Part shown: in pieces, positions 17,497 through 27,603 of the stretch | Numbering within the stretch: position 1 is the stretch's first letter | How the letters are laid out: each line of letters opens with the position of its first letter | Source: Pontibacter sp. SGAir0037 | Lineage (GTDB): Bacteria > Bacteroidota > Bacteroidia > Cytophagales > Hymenobacteraceae | Length of the DNA stretch: 64,000 bases | Direction of reading: 5' to 3' | NCBI RefSeq assembly: GCF_005491705.1 | Contig: NZ_CP028092.1 | Location: 3,286,001-3,350,000, forward strand | Translations under genes and position numbers: made by a program | Notes under the pieces: model-generated | Told to the model about the DNA's origin: nothing | Databases searched by the model: none | What the model saw: the letters and a program-made list of their open reading frames with translations, nothing else

Positions 17497-18261
17497 GTTC
17501 TCCGGCACGTTTCCTTTAAACAGACCAAACAAAGCAGAGCCAGAGCCTGTCATAGAGGCATATACTGCTCCCGCAGCATACAACTGCTCCTTAAGATGCG
17601 CAAGCTCCGGGTATTTTGGGAAAAGCGCTTCCTCGAAATCGTTCTTTACGCTATCTTTCCAGCTTTCGATCGGTTGCTGCAACAGTTCTTTTAGAGAATT
17701 TTTGGGCTGCTTTGGCACCACATTACCATAGGCTTCTGCAGTGGTAATATGTAGACCAGGGTAAATAACCAGGCAGCTGTACCCACTCAAATCGAGTTGC
17801 AGCTCGTTAAATACATCGCCCCGCTCTATCGCCAGCACAGGCTGGTTTCTCACAAAAAAAGCACAATCGCTGCCAAGTCGGCGGGCATAATCCTGTAGTT
17901 CTTCAACTTTAAGGTTCAGGCTAAACAGCTTGTCCAACTGCTTTAACGTAAAGGCTGCATCCGAAGACCCTCCTCCAAGGCCTGCACCCATTGGTATAAT
18001 TTTGTGCAGGTGTATGTGCACGGCAGGCAGGTTATATTTTTCCTGAAGCAGCTTATATGCTTTTAGGCAAAGGTTTGTATCGGGATTGCCGGGCACAGGT
18101 AAGCCACTCATAGAAAACTGCTCTTCTTCGGCTGGTAATATCTCCAGCGCGTCACACCATTTCACAGGGTAAAAGCACGATTCCAGGTTATGAAAACCGT
18201 CGGCACGTTTCTCTGTAATAAACAAACCAATATTTAATTTTGCATTCGGGAAATCGAGCAT
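17452..18261 (-). CDS. ispE: 4-diphosphocytidyl-2-C-methyl-D-erythritol kinase
   Basis: This 269-residue GHMP kinase phosphorylates CDP-ME in the MEP route to isoprenoids. The N-terminus AKLNIGLFITEKRADGFHN, the ATP-binding motif IPMGAGLGGGSSDAAF and the late TGSGSALFGLF are diagnostic. The length is slightly below the usual 280-290. The 3' end overlaps the convergent EamA gene. A near-consensus -7 element (TTACTTTG, minus, 18284-18291) lies about 25 bases upstream. Confidence 0.95.
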   Translation of the reverse strand: MLDFPNAKLNIGLFITEKRADGFHNLESCFYPVKWCDALEILPAEEEQFSMSGLPVPGNPDTNLCLKAYKLLQEKYNLPAVHIHLHKIIPMGAGLGGGSSDAAFTLKQLDKLFSLNLKVEELQDYARRLGSDCAFFVRNQPVLAIERGDVFNELQLDLSGYSCLVIYPGLHITTAEAYGNVVPKQPKNSLKELLQQPIESWKDSVKNDFEEALFPKYPELAHLKEQLYAAGAVYASMTGSGSALFGLFKGNVPENLLFPDHYLLWKGLL

Positions 18262-18402
18262 AGCAGCATTATTGTTTATGTTGCAAAGTAAATAAGAAGG
18301 CAGTAGTATCCATGCATCACGTGCAAGACTTTTGTAGAGGATGAATTATGGTACCCAGCCTTCTGTTGTAAAGCAAGCTGTTAAATTAAACACCCCATAC
18401 GT

Positions 18403-19020
18403 ATGTATGTAAAATTTGTCAAACGATTGCTGGATATAATAGTAGCTGCGGTTATGTTGGTACTGTGCCTGCCTTTGCTGGCAGGTGTGGCAATCTGTTT
18501 AGGCATAGCAAACAGAGGTGCTATCCTTTTCAGGCAGCAACGCCCCGGCAGGCTTGGAAAGCCTTTCTACATCTATAAGTTTAAAACCATGACTGATGCC
18601 TGCAACGCTCTGGGAGAACTTAAACCAGACGGGGAAAGGCTTACACCTATCGGCAAGTGGATACGAAAAACCTCGCTGGACGAGTTGCCGCAGCTGTACA
18701 ATGTGCTATGCGGAGATGTAAGCTTAGTCGGGCCACGACCGCTCCTAATGGAGTACCTGCCTCTTTATTCTGCCGATCAGGCAAGGCGGCATGAGGTGAG
18801 GCCCGGTATAACGGGTTGGGCACAGGTTAACGGCCGAAACGCTATTTCCTGGGAAGAAAAATTTATACTCGATTTGTGGTACGTGGAACATATTTCTTTT
18901 AAAACCGATACGCTTATACTTTTTAAAAGCATAAAACAGGTATGGCATGGCAGAGGTGTAAACCTGGAAGGCCATGCCACCACCAGTAAGTTTAAAGGAA
19001 CTCAGCCGCTAAGAGATTGA
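18403..19020 (+). CDS. Monotopic sugar-phosphate transferase (PglC/WcaJ C-terminal type)
   Basis: This 205-residue protein transfers a sugar phosphate to undecaprenyl phosphate, starting a surface glycan. The N-terminal re-entrant helix FVKRLLDIIVAAVMLVLCLP, the catalytic region FRQQRPGRLGKPFYIYKFKTM, the Asp-Glu pair in TSLDELPQLYNVL, and VGPRPLLMEYLP with GITGWAQVNGRN define the small PglC-like class. The next gene is a sugar aminotransferase, so the sugar is probably a bacillosamine-type amino sugar. The usual PglD-like acetyltransferase is not between them. Confidence 0.93.
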   Translation: MYVKFVKRLLDIIVAAVMLVLCLPLLAGVAICLGIANRGAILFRQQRPGRLGKPFYIYKFKTMTDACNALGELKPDGERLTPIGKWIRKTSLDELPQLYNVLCGDVSLVGPRPLLMEYLPLYSADQARRHEVRPGITGWAQVNGRNAISWEEKFILDLWYVEHISFKTDTLILFKSIKQVWHGRGVNLEGHATTSKFKGTQPLRD

Positions 19021-19347
19021 AATCCCGTTTGCCTTTCTAAAATAAGCTGTTTACCTATAAACCTCATTAAACAACTTTACATTAAGAAAAGAGGTGAAGC
19101 AAGCTCTGATTAATTTTAAACCGCATTGGGAAATTAACACATAATTAGTTAGGTTGTCGCTTTAGAGCCTGTAACCAGGTTTCCTTAGCTCTTAAAGCCT
19201 TCGGGAAAACTTGAAAATAGAAAGAGGCGTATTGTGAGGTGCCGATGTGATGGTAAATGTAACAGCATTGGCCTATACCTAACATACTACCATAAACAGC
19301 ACCCGAAACGAAGCGCCTCAGGTGCTCCTTCAAAACATAACAGACAC
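19021..19347. other. Gene-free stretch between the two glycan genes
   Basis: About 330 bases separate the sugar transferase stop from the aminotransferase ATG. I find no supported gene, hairpin or promoter consensus. This is where a PglD-like acetyltransferase would be expected, and none is present. Confidence 0.5.
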
Positions 19348-20487
19348 ATGCATTATAAGCCTGGCCGAATTTTCTTATCAGCTCCTCACATGGGCGGACA
19401 CGAAAAGAACTATGTGCAAAAAGCACTTGAAGACAATTGGGTTTCAACTGCCGGACCAAATCTGGCTGGATTTGAGCACGACATCTGCCAGCACACAAAT
19501 GCCCGCCATGCTGTAGTATTAAGTTCTGCGACAGCAGCTATACACTTAGCATTACGCTTATTAGGCGTACAACCTGGTCATAAAGTTATTTGCTCTACCT
19601 TTACATTTGTAGCAGCGGCCAACCCTATATTATACATGGGTGCAACGCCTGTTTTTGTAGAGAGTGAGGCTAATTCCTGGAACATGTGCCCGGATACCTT
19701 GCGCGAAGCGATAGAGGATTGCATGAAATCCGGTGAAAAACCTGCCTGTATTATTTTGGTGCACCTTTACGGAATGCCTGCCAAGCTAAAAAAAATAGTA
19801 GCTATTGCCGAAGAGTATGACATTCCGATTATCGAGGACGCTGCTGAGGCTTTAGGCTCCCGTTACAGTGGCCACCAGGTTGGCACCTTCGGGCGCATTG
19901 GCATTTTTTCCTTTAATGGAAACAAGATCATTACGACTTCAGGCGGAGGAGCTTTGGTAACGCCCGACGAAGAAACAGCTAATCAGGCTCGCTTCCTGGC
20001 AAATCAGGCCAAAGAAGATGCTCCGCATTACCAGCACTCTCAACTAGGGTATAACTACCGCTTAAGCAACGTGAGTGCCGGAATCGGACGCGGCCAGATT
20101 GAGGTACTGGAAAAACGTGTACAGCAGCGCAGAGAAATATACAACTACTACAAGGCAAACCTGGAAAGCTTCGGGTTAGAGTTTTTGCCTGAACCTAAGA
20201 ACTGCTTTTCTAACCGTTGGCTCACAACTGTACTGCTTCATCCTGAAACAGGAAAGACACCTGAAAACCTTAGGCTGGAGTTGGAGGAGCATAACATTGA
20301 GTCTAGGCCGCTGTGTAAGCCTATGCACTTGCAACCACTTTATCAACAAGCTGCCTACTACGGCGACAACCTGAGTGGAAAGCTATTTGAAAGAGGGCTT
20401 TGCCTTCCTTCCAGCAGCAGTTTAACCGAAGAAGAACTGGCCAAAGTAGTGCAGGTGCTGAAGAAAGTGTTGCCTGAAGTATATTAA
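19348..20487 (+). CDS. DegT/DnrJ/EryC1-family sugar aminotransferase
   Basis: This 379-residue PLP enzyme resembles PglE-type UDP-4-keto-sugar aminotransferases. It begins MHYKPGRIFLSAPHMGGHE and contains DNWVSTAGPNL, the conserved IIEDAAEALGS and the PLP-binding lysine in FSFNGNKIIT (Lys193). The open frame extends 38 codons further upstream, but that part has no family similarity, so the ATG at 19348 is chosen. Its neighbour is the sugar-phosphate transferase that would use the product. A strong hairpin follows. Confidence 0.9.
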   Translation: MHYKPGRIFLSAPHMGGHEKNYVQKALEDNWVSTAGPNLAGFEHDICQHTNARHAVVLSSATAAIHLALRLLGVQPGHKVICSTFTFVAAANPILYMGATPVFVESEANSWNMCPDTLREAIEDCMKSGEKPACIILVHLYGMPAKLKKIVAIAEEYDIPIIEDAAEALGSRYSGHQVGTFGRIGIFSFNGNKIITTSGGGALVTPDEETANQARFLANQAKEDAPHYQHSQLGYNYRLSNVSAGIGRGQIEVLEKRVQQRREIYNYYKANLESFGLEFLPEPKNCFSNRWLTTVLLHPETGKTPENLRLELEEHNIESRPLCKPMHLQPLYQQAAYYGDNLSGKLFERGLCLPSSSSLTEEELAKVVQVLKKVLPEVY

Positions 20488-20499
20488 GTACCGGCATAT

Positions 20500-20544
20500 T
20501 TAAAGAGCCATTAGCTGTATTAACTACCCCTAATGGCTCTTTAA
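20500..20544. terminator. Bidirectional-looking terminator hairpin
   Basis: Perfect 15-base arms ttaaagagccattag and its complement surround a 15-base loop. It lies between the convergent aminotransferase and PLP-enzyme genes and may serve both, though T runs are short. Confidence 0.7.
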
Positions 20545-20603
20545 ACAGCATTTCTAAAGCTCTGTCAGGAATTCAGGCTTAGGTCCCCACGGTGACCATC
20601 GTT

Positions 20604-21734
20604 TCAGATTTTATCCAGCGCCTGTTTCAGGTCAGCAATCAGTGTTTCCGGCTCTTCAATTCCTACCGACAAACGTATTACACCCAGCGTGATACCTAAT
20701 CTCTGCTGCTTTTCGGGTGTTAGGGAACGGTGAGAGGTGCGCAAAGGCGAAGAGATAGAAGTACTAACTCCCGCCAGAGATGGCGCAAACGGGATATGCT
20801 CCAGCGATTGCATAAAGTGATTCACGTCTTCTAATGTATCGCTGATTCTGAAAGAAAGCATTCCACCGAATAAGCCGCGCCCCTGCTTGCTGGCCACCTG
20901 ATGTTGCGGGTGCTCCGGCAGGCCCGGATACCACACCTGACTTACCTTCGGATGCTGCTGCAGAAATCTGGCTATGGTTAAGGCGTTGCTGCTGTGTTGC
21001 CGCATACGCAGGTGCAATGTCTTCAGCCCCCTGGCTGCCAGCCAACTTTCGAAAGGGCTCAGGTTTAAACCGTATACCATCACAATTTGCTTTGCCCGCA
21101 GATAAGCTGCCTCTTCTTTACCAATCACCACACCAGCTGTTACATCACTATGCCCGGAAAGATACTTTGTGACACTATGGATTACTATATCAGCTCCTAA
21201 CTCCAGCGGCTTAACTACTGCCGGAGTAGCAAAGGTATTGTCAACTAAAAGTTTTATATGAACCCGCTTTGTCTCTTGCGCCAACTGTTCAATGTCCATT
21301 ACCTGGAGCAGAGGGTTACTCATGGTTTCGGCAAGCAACATCTTCGTTTCCGGCTTCACATAGGCATCCAGCGCATACAGCTCTTCGTTGGGCACAAAAG
21401 AAACGGAGATACCTAAACGTGAAAGCTCCTGTAAAATAAGGGCAGATGATCCTCCGTAAATTTCTTCGGCGCAAAGCAGATGATCGCCTGCCTGGCAATA
21501 GGCCAGTATTCCGGCAAGTATAGCCGACATACCCGAAGATGTTACAATTGCTCCTGCCCCACCTTCCAGTTTATTAATCTCTTCTGCCAGTTCATCTGAA
21601 TTAGGATTACCATGCCGGGTATACATATAATGTTGCCCTGGCTCCTCAAAGTAAAGCTCCAGCTCGTTCAGATCTTCAAAAGTAAAAACAGATGTTTGGT
21701 ATATGGGAGTGGTTTTTGGCTTGATGATAGACAT
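20604..21734 (-). CDS. PLP-dependent trans-sulfuration enzyme (MetB/MetC/methionine gamma-lyase family)
   Basis: This 376-residue enzyme belongs to the Cys/Met metabolism PLP family. Marks are YTRHGNPNSDELAEEI, SSGMSAILAG, the LVDNTFATPAV strand and the Schiff-base lysine in HSVTKYLSGHSD (Lys190). The late GVSTSISSPLRTSHRSL is where members usually show SLGG.ESL and serine-histidine residues. The sequence does not separate gamma-synthase, beta-lyase and gamma-lyase activities. It is monocistronic and has no visible S-box or other riboswitch upstream. Confidence 0.88.
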   Translation of the reverse strand: MSIIKPKTTPIYQTSVFTFEDLNELELYFEEPGQHYMYTRHGNPNSDELAEEINKLEGGAGAIVTSSGMSAILAGILAYCQAGDHLLCAEEIYGGSSALILQELSRLGISVSFVPNEELYALDAYVKPETKMLLAETMSNPLLQVMDIEQLAQETKRVHIKLLVDNTFATPAVVKPLELGADIVIHSVTKYLSGHSDVTAGVVIGKEEAAYLRAKQIVMVYGLNLSPFESWLAARGLKTLHLRMRQHSSNALTIARFLQQHPKVSQVWYPGLPEHPQHQVASKQGRGLFGGMLSFRISDTLEDVNHFMQSLEHIPFAPSLAGVSTSISSPLRTSHRSLTPEKQQRLGITLGVIRLSVGIEEPETLIADLKQALDKI

Positions 21735-21818
21735 ATCTGTTTAAAATAGATTAGCTAAATATAAGAAGGAAATTGAAAGGAGGAGCGGCACACGGCACAA
21801 ATTCTTTGGCAAGCTCTG

Positions 21819-21869
21819 AAAACAGCAGCGCCTTCTGCTCTATCAGAACAGAAGGCGCTGCTGTTTTTT
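21819..21869 (-). terminator. Terminator after atpC
   Basis: Perfect 19-base arms beginning aaaacagcagcgccttctg surround an 11-base loop. The stem is very stable. A run of six T follows on the plus strand and four T on the minus, so it can act in both directions; atpC ends 16 bases away on the minus strand. Confidence 0.88.
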
Positions 21870-21885
21870 ATGTTAGATGGTACTC

Positions 21886-22131
21886 TTACTCAACTACAGA
21901 TTCAGCAAGTACAATAATTTTATTGTTCAGCACTTCCACCACACCACCATCTACAGTAAAGAATTCTTGCCCTTGTTTGGTTGTGATACGAAGCCTGCCT
22001 CTCTCCAATGTACTTACAAGTGGAGCATGCGAGTTTAAAACCTCGAAAGACCCATTTGTGCCAGGAAACTGAGCAGCTTCCACTTCACCGGCAAATACCT
22101 TTTTATCAGGTGTGATTATTTCTAAATACAT
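21886..22131 (-). CDS. atpC: ATP synthase F1 epsilon subunit
   Basis: This 81-residue subunit begins MYLEIITPDKKVFAGEVEAA and continues with FPGTNGSFEVLNSHAPLVS, the standard epsilon beta-sandwich. It lacks the C-terminal helical hairpin found in E. coli, as is usual for short Bacteroidota forms. An ATG 9 codons upstream (22158) also opens the frame, but the added residues are encoded by an intergenic palindrome, so 22131 is preferred. It follows atpD in the same transcript. Confidence 0.93.
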   Translation of the reverse strand: MYLEIITPDKKVFAGEVEAAQFPGTNGSFEVLNSHAPLVSTLERGRLRITTKQGQEFFTVDGGVVEVLNNKIIVLAESVVE

Positions 22132-22146
22132 TTCTTTGAGTTCTGA

Positions 22147-22197
22147 GTTCTGAGTCACGAGTTAGAGTCATAAAACTCAGAACTCGGGACTCAGAAC
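22147..22197. repeat. Low-complexity palindrome (word gttctgagt) between atpD and atpC
   Basis: Arms 22147-22163 and 22181-22197 match at 16 of 17 positions around a 17-base loop; the left arm is preceded by another copy of gttctgagt-like sequence. It sits inside the atpD-atpC transcript and runs up to the atpC start, overlapping the nine extra codons of the longer atpC frame. The design resembles the palindromes at 13949 and 15371. Confidence 0.7.
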
Positions 22198-22206
22198 TAA
22201 TTAAAA

Positions 22207-23724
<1,518 letters not shown>

Positions 23725-23766
23725 TTATATATTGATTAACTATTGTAATGGAGTTATTTCAGGGTG

Positions 23767-23774
23767 CAAAACTA
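23767..23774 (-). promoter_or_regulatory. -7 promoter element of atpD-atpC
   Basis: The minus strand reads TAGTTTTG, matching TAnnTTTG, about 50 bases before the atpD ATG. Confidence 0.55.
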
Positions 23775-23837
23775 ATGCATAAATCTGGTAATTCCACATA
23801 AGACATTAAAAAGTTTTAACTTACTCATTGCCATATA

Positions 23838-23876
23838 GTAAGACCTTTATCTAAAGGTCTTACAGCAATTTTTTTT
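23838..23876 (+). terminator. Orphan terminator without an upstream gene
   Basis: Arms gtaagaccttta and taaaggtcttac form a tight hairpin followed within six bases by eight T on the plus strand. No plus-strand gene ends here; atpD upstream runs the other way. It could end a small RNA or attenuate the S9 peptidase transcript, whose ATG is 174 bases downstream. Confidence 0.7.
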
Positions 23877-24049
23877 CAGGCCAGTAGCTCTTCCTTCTTT
23901 AAACTTCCAAATCAAAGTTTAGTCTAAACCGCAGTGCTAAATTTTTCAGCCGGGGCGCTTGCCTGCCAGCGCACTGGTTTACTTACCTTGCATGCTATAA
24001 ATGTCTTTATTTTTCTTGTAACATTATAAATTATGCTGAATTAACTTTT

Positions 24050-26563
24050 ATGATGCGAAAACTTTATCTAACCCTTTTAGCCACCTTAACCTGCCTTAGT
24101 GTGTGGGCGCAGCCAACTGCCTCTGCCCCGGCCAAAGGCAATTACCAGTTAGCTTCCCGCTTCTCACCTAAAAAGCTGCAAAAGCTTATTTTCACTACAA
24201 ACCTCGATCCGCACTGGCTCAGGAACTCCGACCGCTTCTGGTATGAGTATGAGACGTCTAATGGCAAAAACTGGTATATAGTAGATCCGGCTACTAAATC
24301 TAAAAAGTTGCTGTTTAACACCGATAAACTTGCATCTGCTGTTACCATGATTGTACAGGACCCTTTCGATGCCCAGCACTTCCCTATCGAAAACCTGAAG
24401 TTCTCTGACGATGAAAAAAGCATCCAGTTTGAAATTAAAAGCACGATAGACGAGGTAAAAAAAGACAGGCCCAACAAAACTGCTCCGGATTCACTACAAA
24501 AGAAAACTTTCTTTTTCCGGTATAACCTGCAAACAGAGCAACTGGAAGAACTGAAAGATTATGAGAAACCAAAGGCTAAACCACGATGGGCCTCTGTTTC
24601 TCCGGATCAGTCGATGGTAGTCTTTGCCCGTAACTTTAACCTATACTGGATGGATAAGGCCAACTACGAAAAGGCCCTTAAAAATGACAAGGACACAACT
24701 ATCGTAGAGCATCAGTTAACCAAAGATGGTGTTGAGTTTTACAGCTACGGCGACTCCAGGGGAGAAACTAACGTGGAGCGCGAGAAAAACAAAAAAGACC
24801 GCAAGCCAGCGCAAATACTCTGGTCGCCTGATTCGAAGCATTTTGCCATGATCCGAACAGATGAGCGACAGGTAAAAGACCTTTGGGTAATACACCATAC
24901 GGCACAAGGCCGACCAGCTCTTGAAACATACAAGTACCACATGCCGGGCGAAAAAGAAGCACCTAAGCGTGAAATGCTGGTATTTGATGTAGCAGCTAAA
25001 ACTTCAGCCAAAATAAATGCAGCAGCTTTTAAAGACCAGGAGCTATCTATATGGCCTGCTCCGGCCTTGCAAAAAAACCGTGACGATGAGCACAGGCCAT
25101 TTTTGTGGCACGGCAACAACAGCAAATTTTACTTTACCCGCACCAGCCGCGACCTGAAGAAAATTGATATTTGCCAATACGACCTGGCAAGCGGTACTGT
25201 AACGCCTGTAATTAACGAACGCTTTAACACCTATGTGGAGGTAACGCGCGTTGGCTTGGTGAACGATGGCCGGGAACTGGTACATTGGTCGGAGCGCGAT
25301 GGCTGGGGGCACTTTTATTTATACGATGCTGCCGGAAAGCTAAAAAACAGAATTACCTCCGGTTCCTTTCACTGTGAAGAGATTGTAGGTATTGATGAGA
25401 AAAACCGTGTGCTATACTTTACAGCTAATGGCCGCGAAAACGGAGAAGACCCTTACCTGATGCACCTCTACAGTGTAAAACTGGATGGAACGGGCCTCAC
25501 CTTGCTTAACAAAGGCAACTTTGATAACAATGTGAGCATGAACGACGCAAACACATTCTTTATAAATACAGCTTCGAGAGTAAACACAGTTCCGGTCTCT
25601 GCCTTATATAACAGCAAAGGCCGTAAGCTGATGGACCTGGAAAAGGCCGACCTTTCACGCCTGATGACAACGGGATATAAATTCCCGGAACCGTTCCAGG
25701 TGAAAGCTGATGACGGCGTAACTGACATTTACGGGGTAATGTACAAGCCATTCGATTTCGACTCCACCAAAACCTACCCTGTTATTGCCTATGTTTACCC
25801 AGGTCCGCAAACGGAGGCGGTCAACAAATCTTTTGGCAGAAGCATGGACCGCATAGACCGCCTGGCTCAGCTTGGCTTTGTTGTTATTACAGTGGGTAAC
25901 CGTGGCGGCCACCCTGCCCGCTCCAAATGGTACCACACCTACGGCTACGGCAACCTGCGCGATTATGGCCTGGCCGACAAAAAAGCGGCCATTGAACAAC
26001 TTGCTGACCGCTACCGCTACATCGACATTAACCGTGTAGGTATAACAGGGCATTCGGGAGGTGGCTTTATGTCTACTGCCGCCATGCTGGTATACCCTGA
26101 CTTCTTTAAAGTAGCTGTATCCGGAGCCGGCAACCACGAAAACAACATCTACAACCGCTGGTGGAGCGAGAAGCATCATGGTGTAAAAGAAATAATTTCT
26201 CCGAAAGGAGATACCACTTTTCAGTATGCCATCGATAAGAACCCCGATCTGGCGAAGAACCTGAAAGGGCACTTACTGCTTGTTACCGGCGATGTAGACA
26301 ATAATGTGCATCCTGCCAATACTATTCGGATGGCGAACGCACTTATAAAGGCCAATAAGCGCTTTGACTTTATGCTGATGCCAGGGCAACGGCATGCCTT
26401 TGGCGACATGACAGAGTATTTCTTCTGGCTGATGGGCGATTATTTTACAAAACACCTGCTAGGCGATTATTCCCAAACAGTGGATATTGCTGAAATCAAC
26501 AGGGAAACAGAGAACACAGGAATCTCTAAAAGCAGGATTTCTGCAAGGCCTGAAGAGGAATAG
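24050..26563 (+). CDS. S9-family prolyl oligopeptidase/dipeptidyl peptidase
   Basis: This 837-residue secreted serine peptidase has a signal peptide (1-20, ending SVWAQ), a beta-propeller domain of DPP-IV type (about 60-560, with LYWMDKANYEKA and LWSPDSKHFAMIRTDER) and a C-terminal alpha/beta hydrolase. The catalytic triad is visible: Ser669 in GHSGGGF, Asp750 in GDVDNNVHP and His782 in GQRHAFG. YPVIAYVYPGPQ opens the hydrolase fold. Such enzymes cut short proline-containing peptides in the periplasm. It is monocistronic with a strong terminator. ATG 24050 is followed by an equally possible ATG at 24053. Confidence 0.93.
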   Translation: MMRKLYLTLLATLTCLSVWAQPTASAPAKGNYQLASRFSPKKLQKLIFTTNLDPHWLRNSDRFWYEYETSNGKNWYIVDPATKSKKLLFNTDKLASAVTMIVQDPFDAQHFPIENLKFSDDEKSIQFEIKSTIDEVKKDRPNKTAPDSLQKKTFFFRYNLQTEQLEELKDYEKPKAKPRWASVSPDQSMVVFARNFNLYWMDKANYEKALKNDKDTTIVEHQLTKDGVEFYSYGDSRGETNVEREKNKKDRKPAQILWSPDSKHFAMIRTDERQVKDLWVIHHTAQGRPALETYKYHMPGEKEAPKREMLVFDVAAKTSAKINAAAFKDQELSIWPAPALQKNRDDEHRPFLWHGNNSKFYFTRTSRDLKKIDICQYDLASGTVTPVINERFNTYVEVTRVGLVNDGRELVHWSERDGWGHFYLYDAAGKLKNRITSGSFHCEEIVGIDEKNRVLYFTANGRENGEDPYLMHLYSVKLDGTGLTLLNKGNFDNNVSMNDANTFFINTASRVNTVPVSALYNSKGRKLMDLEKADLSRLMTTGYKFPEPFQVKADDGVTDIYGVMYKPFDFDSTKTYPVIAYVYPGPQTEAVNKSFGRSMDRIDRLAQLGFVVITVGNRGGHPARSKWYHTYGYGNLRDYGLADKKAAIEQLADRYRYIDINRVGITGHSGGGFMSTAAMLVYPDFFKVAVSGAGNHENNIYNRWWSEKHHGVKEIISPKGDTTFQYAIDKNPDLAKNLKGHLLLVTGDVDNNVHPANTIRMANALIKANKRFDFMLMPGQRHAFGDMTEYFFWLMGDYFTKHLLGDYSQTVDIAEINRETENTGISKSRISARPEEE

Positions 26564-26581
26564 AAATAGCTTCAGGTAAAC

Positions 26582-26630
26582 AAAAGAGGGTTGAAACTGC
26601 ATTCTATCAGTTTCAACCCTCTTTTGTTTG
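26582..26630 (+). terminator. Terminator of the S9 peptidase gene
   Basis: Perfect 18-base arms (aaaagagggttgaaactg and complement) around an 8-base loop, followed by T-rich sequence. Confidence 0.85.
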
Positions 26631-26697
26631 ATGTATTAATTTGTATAAATTAGTTCTTTACACCCTTTTCTTTAACCAGGATTAGTCCGGTACATCT

Positions 26698-27126
26698 ATG
26701 AAACAGAACTTATCCCTTCTTCTGCTCTTCCTTTGCATAACTCTTGCCGCTACTGCTCAAAGCAGAGAAGAAAAAGAAGTGGCAAGCGCTGTAGAAAAGT
26801 TAAGAACAGCCATGGTAGATGCAAATAAACAGCAGCTTGAAAATATGGCGGCCGCAGAACTTAGCTACGGGCACTCCAGTGGCACAATAAAAGACAAGGC
26901 AGCCTTTGTAGAATCGATAGTAAGCGGAAAATCTGATTTCGTAACGCTCGAACTGTCTAATCAAACTATAAAAGTTGTGGGCAGTACTGCCATTGTACGA
27001 CACCAACTAGATGCGCAGACAAACGACGGCGGCATCCCCGGCAACGTTAAGATAGGTGTTATGCTCATCTGGCAAAAACAAAATAACTCCTGGAAGTTGC
27101 TTGCCAGGCAGGCATATAAAATTTAG
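26698..27126 (+). CDS. Secreted NTF2-like (DUF4440-type) protein
   Basis: This 142-residue protein has a signal peptide (1-20, ending ATAQS). A compact alpha+beta cone fold follows: helix EVASAVEKLRTAMVDANKQQLENM, then ELSYGHSSGTIKDKAAFVESIVSG, then strands FVTLELSNQTIKVVGSTAIVRHQLDA and IGVMLIWQKQNNSWKLLARQAYK. This is the SnoaL/DUF4440 pattern, often a small-ligand binder or isomerase. No catalytic assignment is possible. Its own leader suggests a single-gene unit. Confidence 0.82.
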   Translation: MKQNLSLLLLFLCITLAATAQSREEKEVASAVEKLRTAMVDANKQQLENMAAAELSYGHSSGTIKDKAAFVESIVSGKSDFVTLELSNQTIKVVGSTAIVRHQLDAQTNDGGIPGNVKIGVMLIWQKQNNSWKLLARQAYKI

Positions 27127-27136
27127 TGTTGAACAA

Positions 27137-27361
27137 TCAGAGGTTCTTCAGCATCTCGATCTGGTCGTCGTTTAGCAAAATATACCTGTTGTTAAAGGGG
27201 TTCGCGTAAAATTTCTCCGCTATCACATACTCTCCTGTGGTCAGCTTATGTATGTTATAGCTAAACAGGCTGTTAGAACGCTCAATGACAAGTTCTGTAT
27301 TACTTAAATCGAGTTGTCGGCCGCATGTAGTGGTAATAATTTCGGAATGCGTAGTCATCAT
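27137..27361 (-). CDS. Small hypothetical protein
   Basis: This 74-residue protein, read from ATG 27361 (or 27358), has the sequence pattern IITTTCGRQLDLSNTELVIERSNSL, then TGEYVIAEKFYANPFNNRYILLNDDQIEMLKNL. It looks like a soluble alpha/beta mini-protein, and no family was recognised. A longer frame starts at 27424, but the extra residues look unlike a protein start. The end faces the NTF2-like gene 10 bases away. Composition and the amphipathic tail make it a likely real gene. Confidence 0.5.
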   Translation of the reverse strand: MMTTHSEIITTTCGRQLDLSNTELVIERSNSLFSYNIHKLTTGEYVIAEKFYANPFNNRYILLNDDQIEMLKNL

Positions 27362-27503
27362 GGCTAAAAGAGATTTTATAAAAGCAGATTTCTTTACGCA
27401 TAACGGTTCAAGATGTGACAGCAAAGCAGCAGAAAATCAGCTATTTTTTTCATATAAATTAGGTATAAAGGTGCCTGCATCTTTATGTAAGCCCCCAGAT
27501 GTC

Positions 27504-27534
27504 GCTCTTTTTATGCTTAAGACATAAAAAGAGC
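27504..27534. repeat. Perfect hairpin between the small ORF and the purL relic
   Basis: Arms gctctttttatg and cataaaaagagc (12 bases, perfect) enclose a 7-base loop. There is no T tract. It may be an old terminator left beside the decayed purL. Confidence 0.5.
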
Positions 27535-27603
27535 ATTTGAGCTGTACACTTAGCCCGTAATTTCCTACTACTCTAATCCCTTTATTATAATACTACCATG
27601 TAG

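Noticed and set aside
25655..26272. Long antisense frame (205 codons) inside the S9 peptidase gene
   Set aside because: Antisense to a strongly supported peptidase with intact catalytic triad; the translation is of low complexity and unlike a protein.
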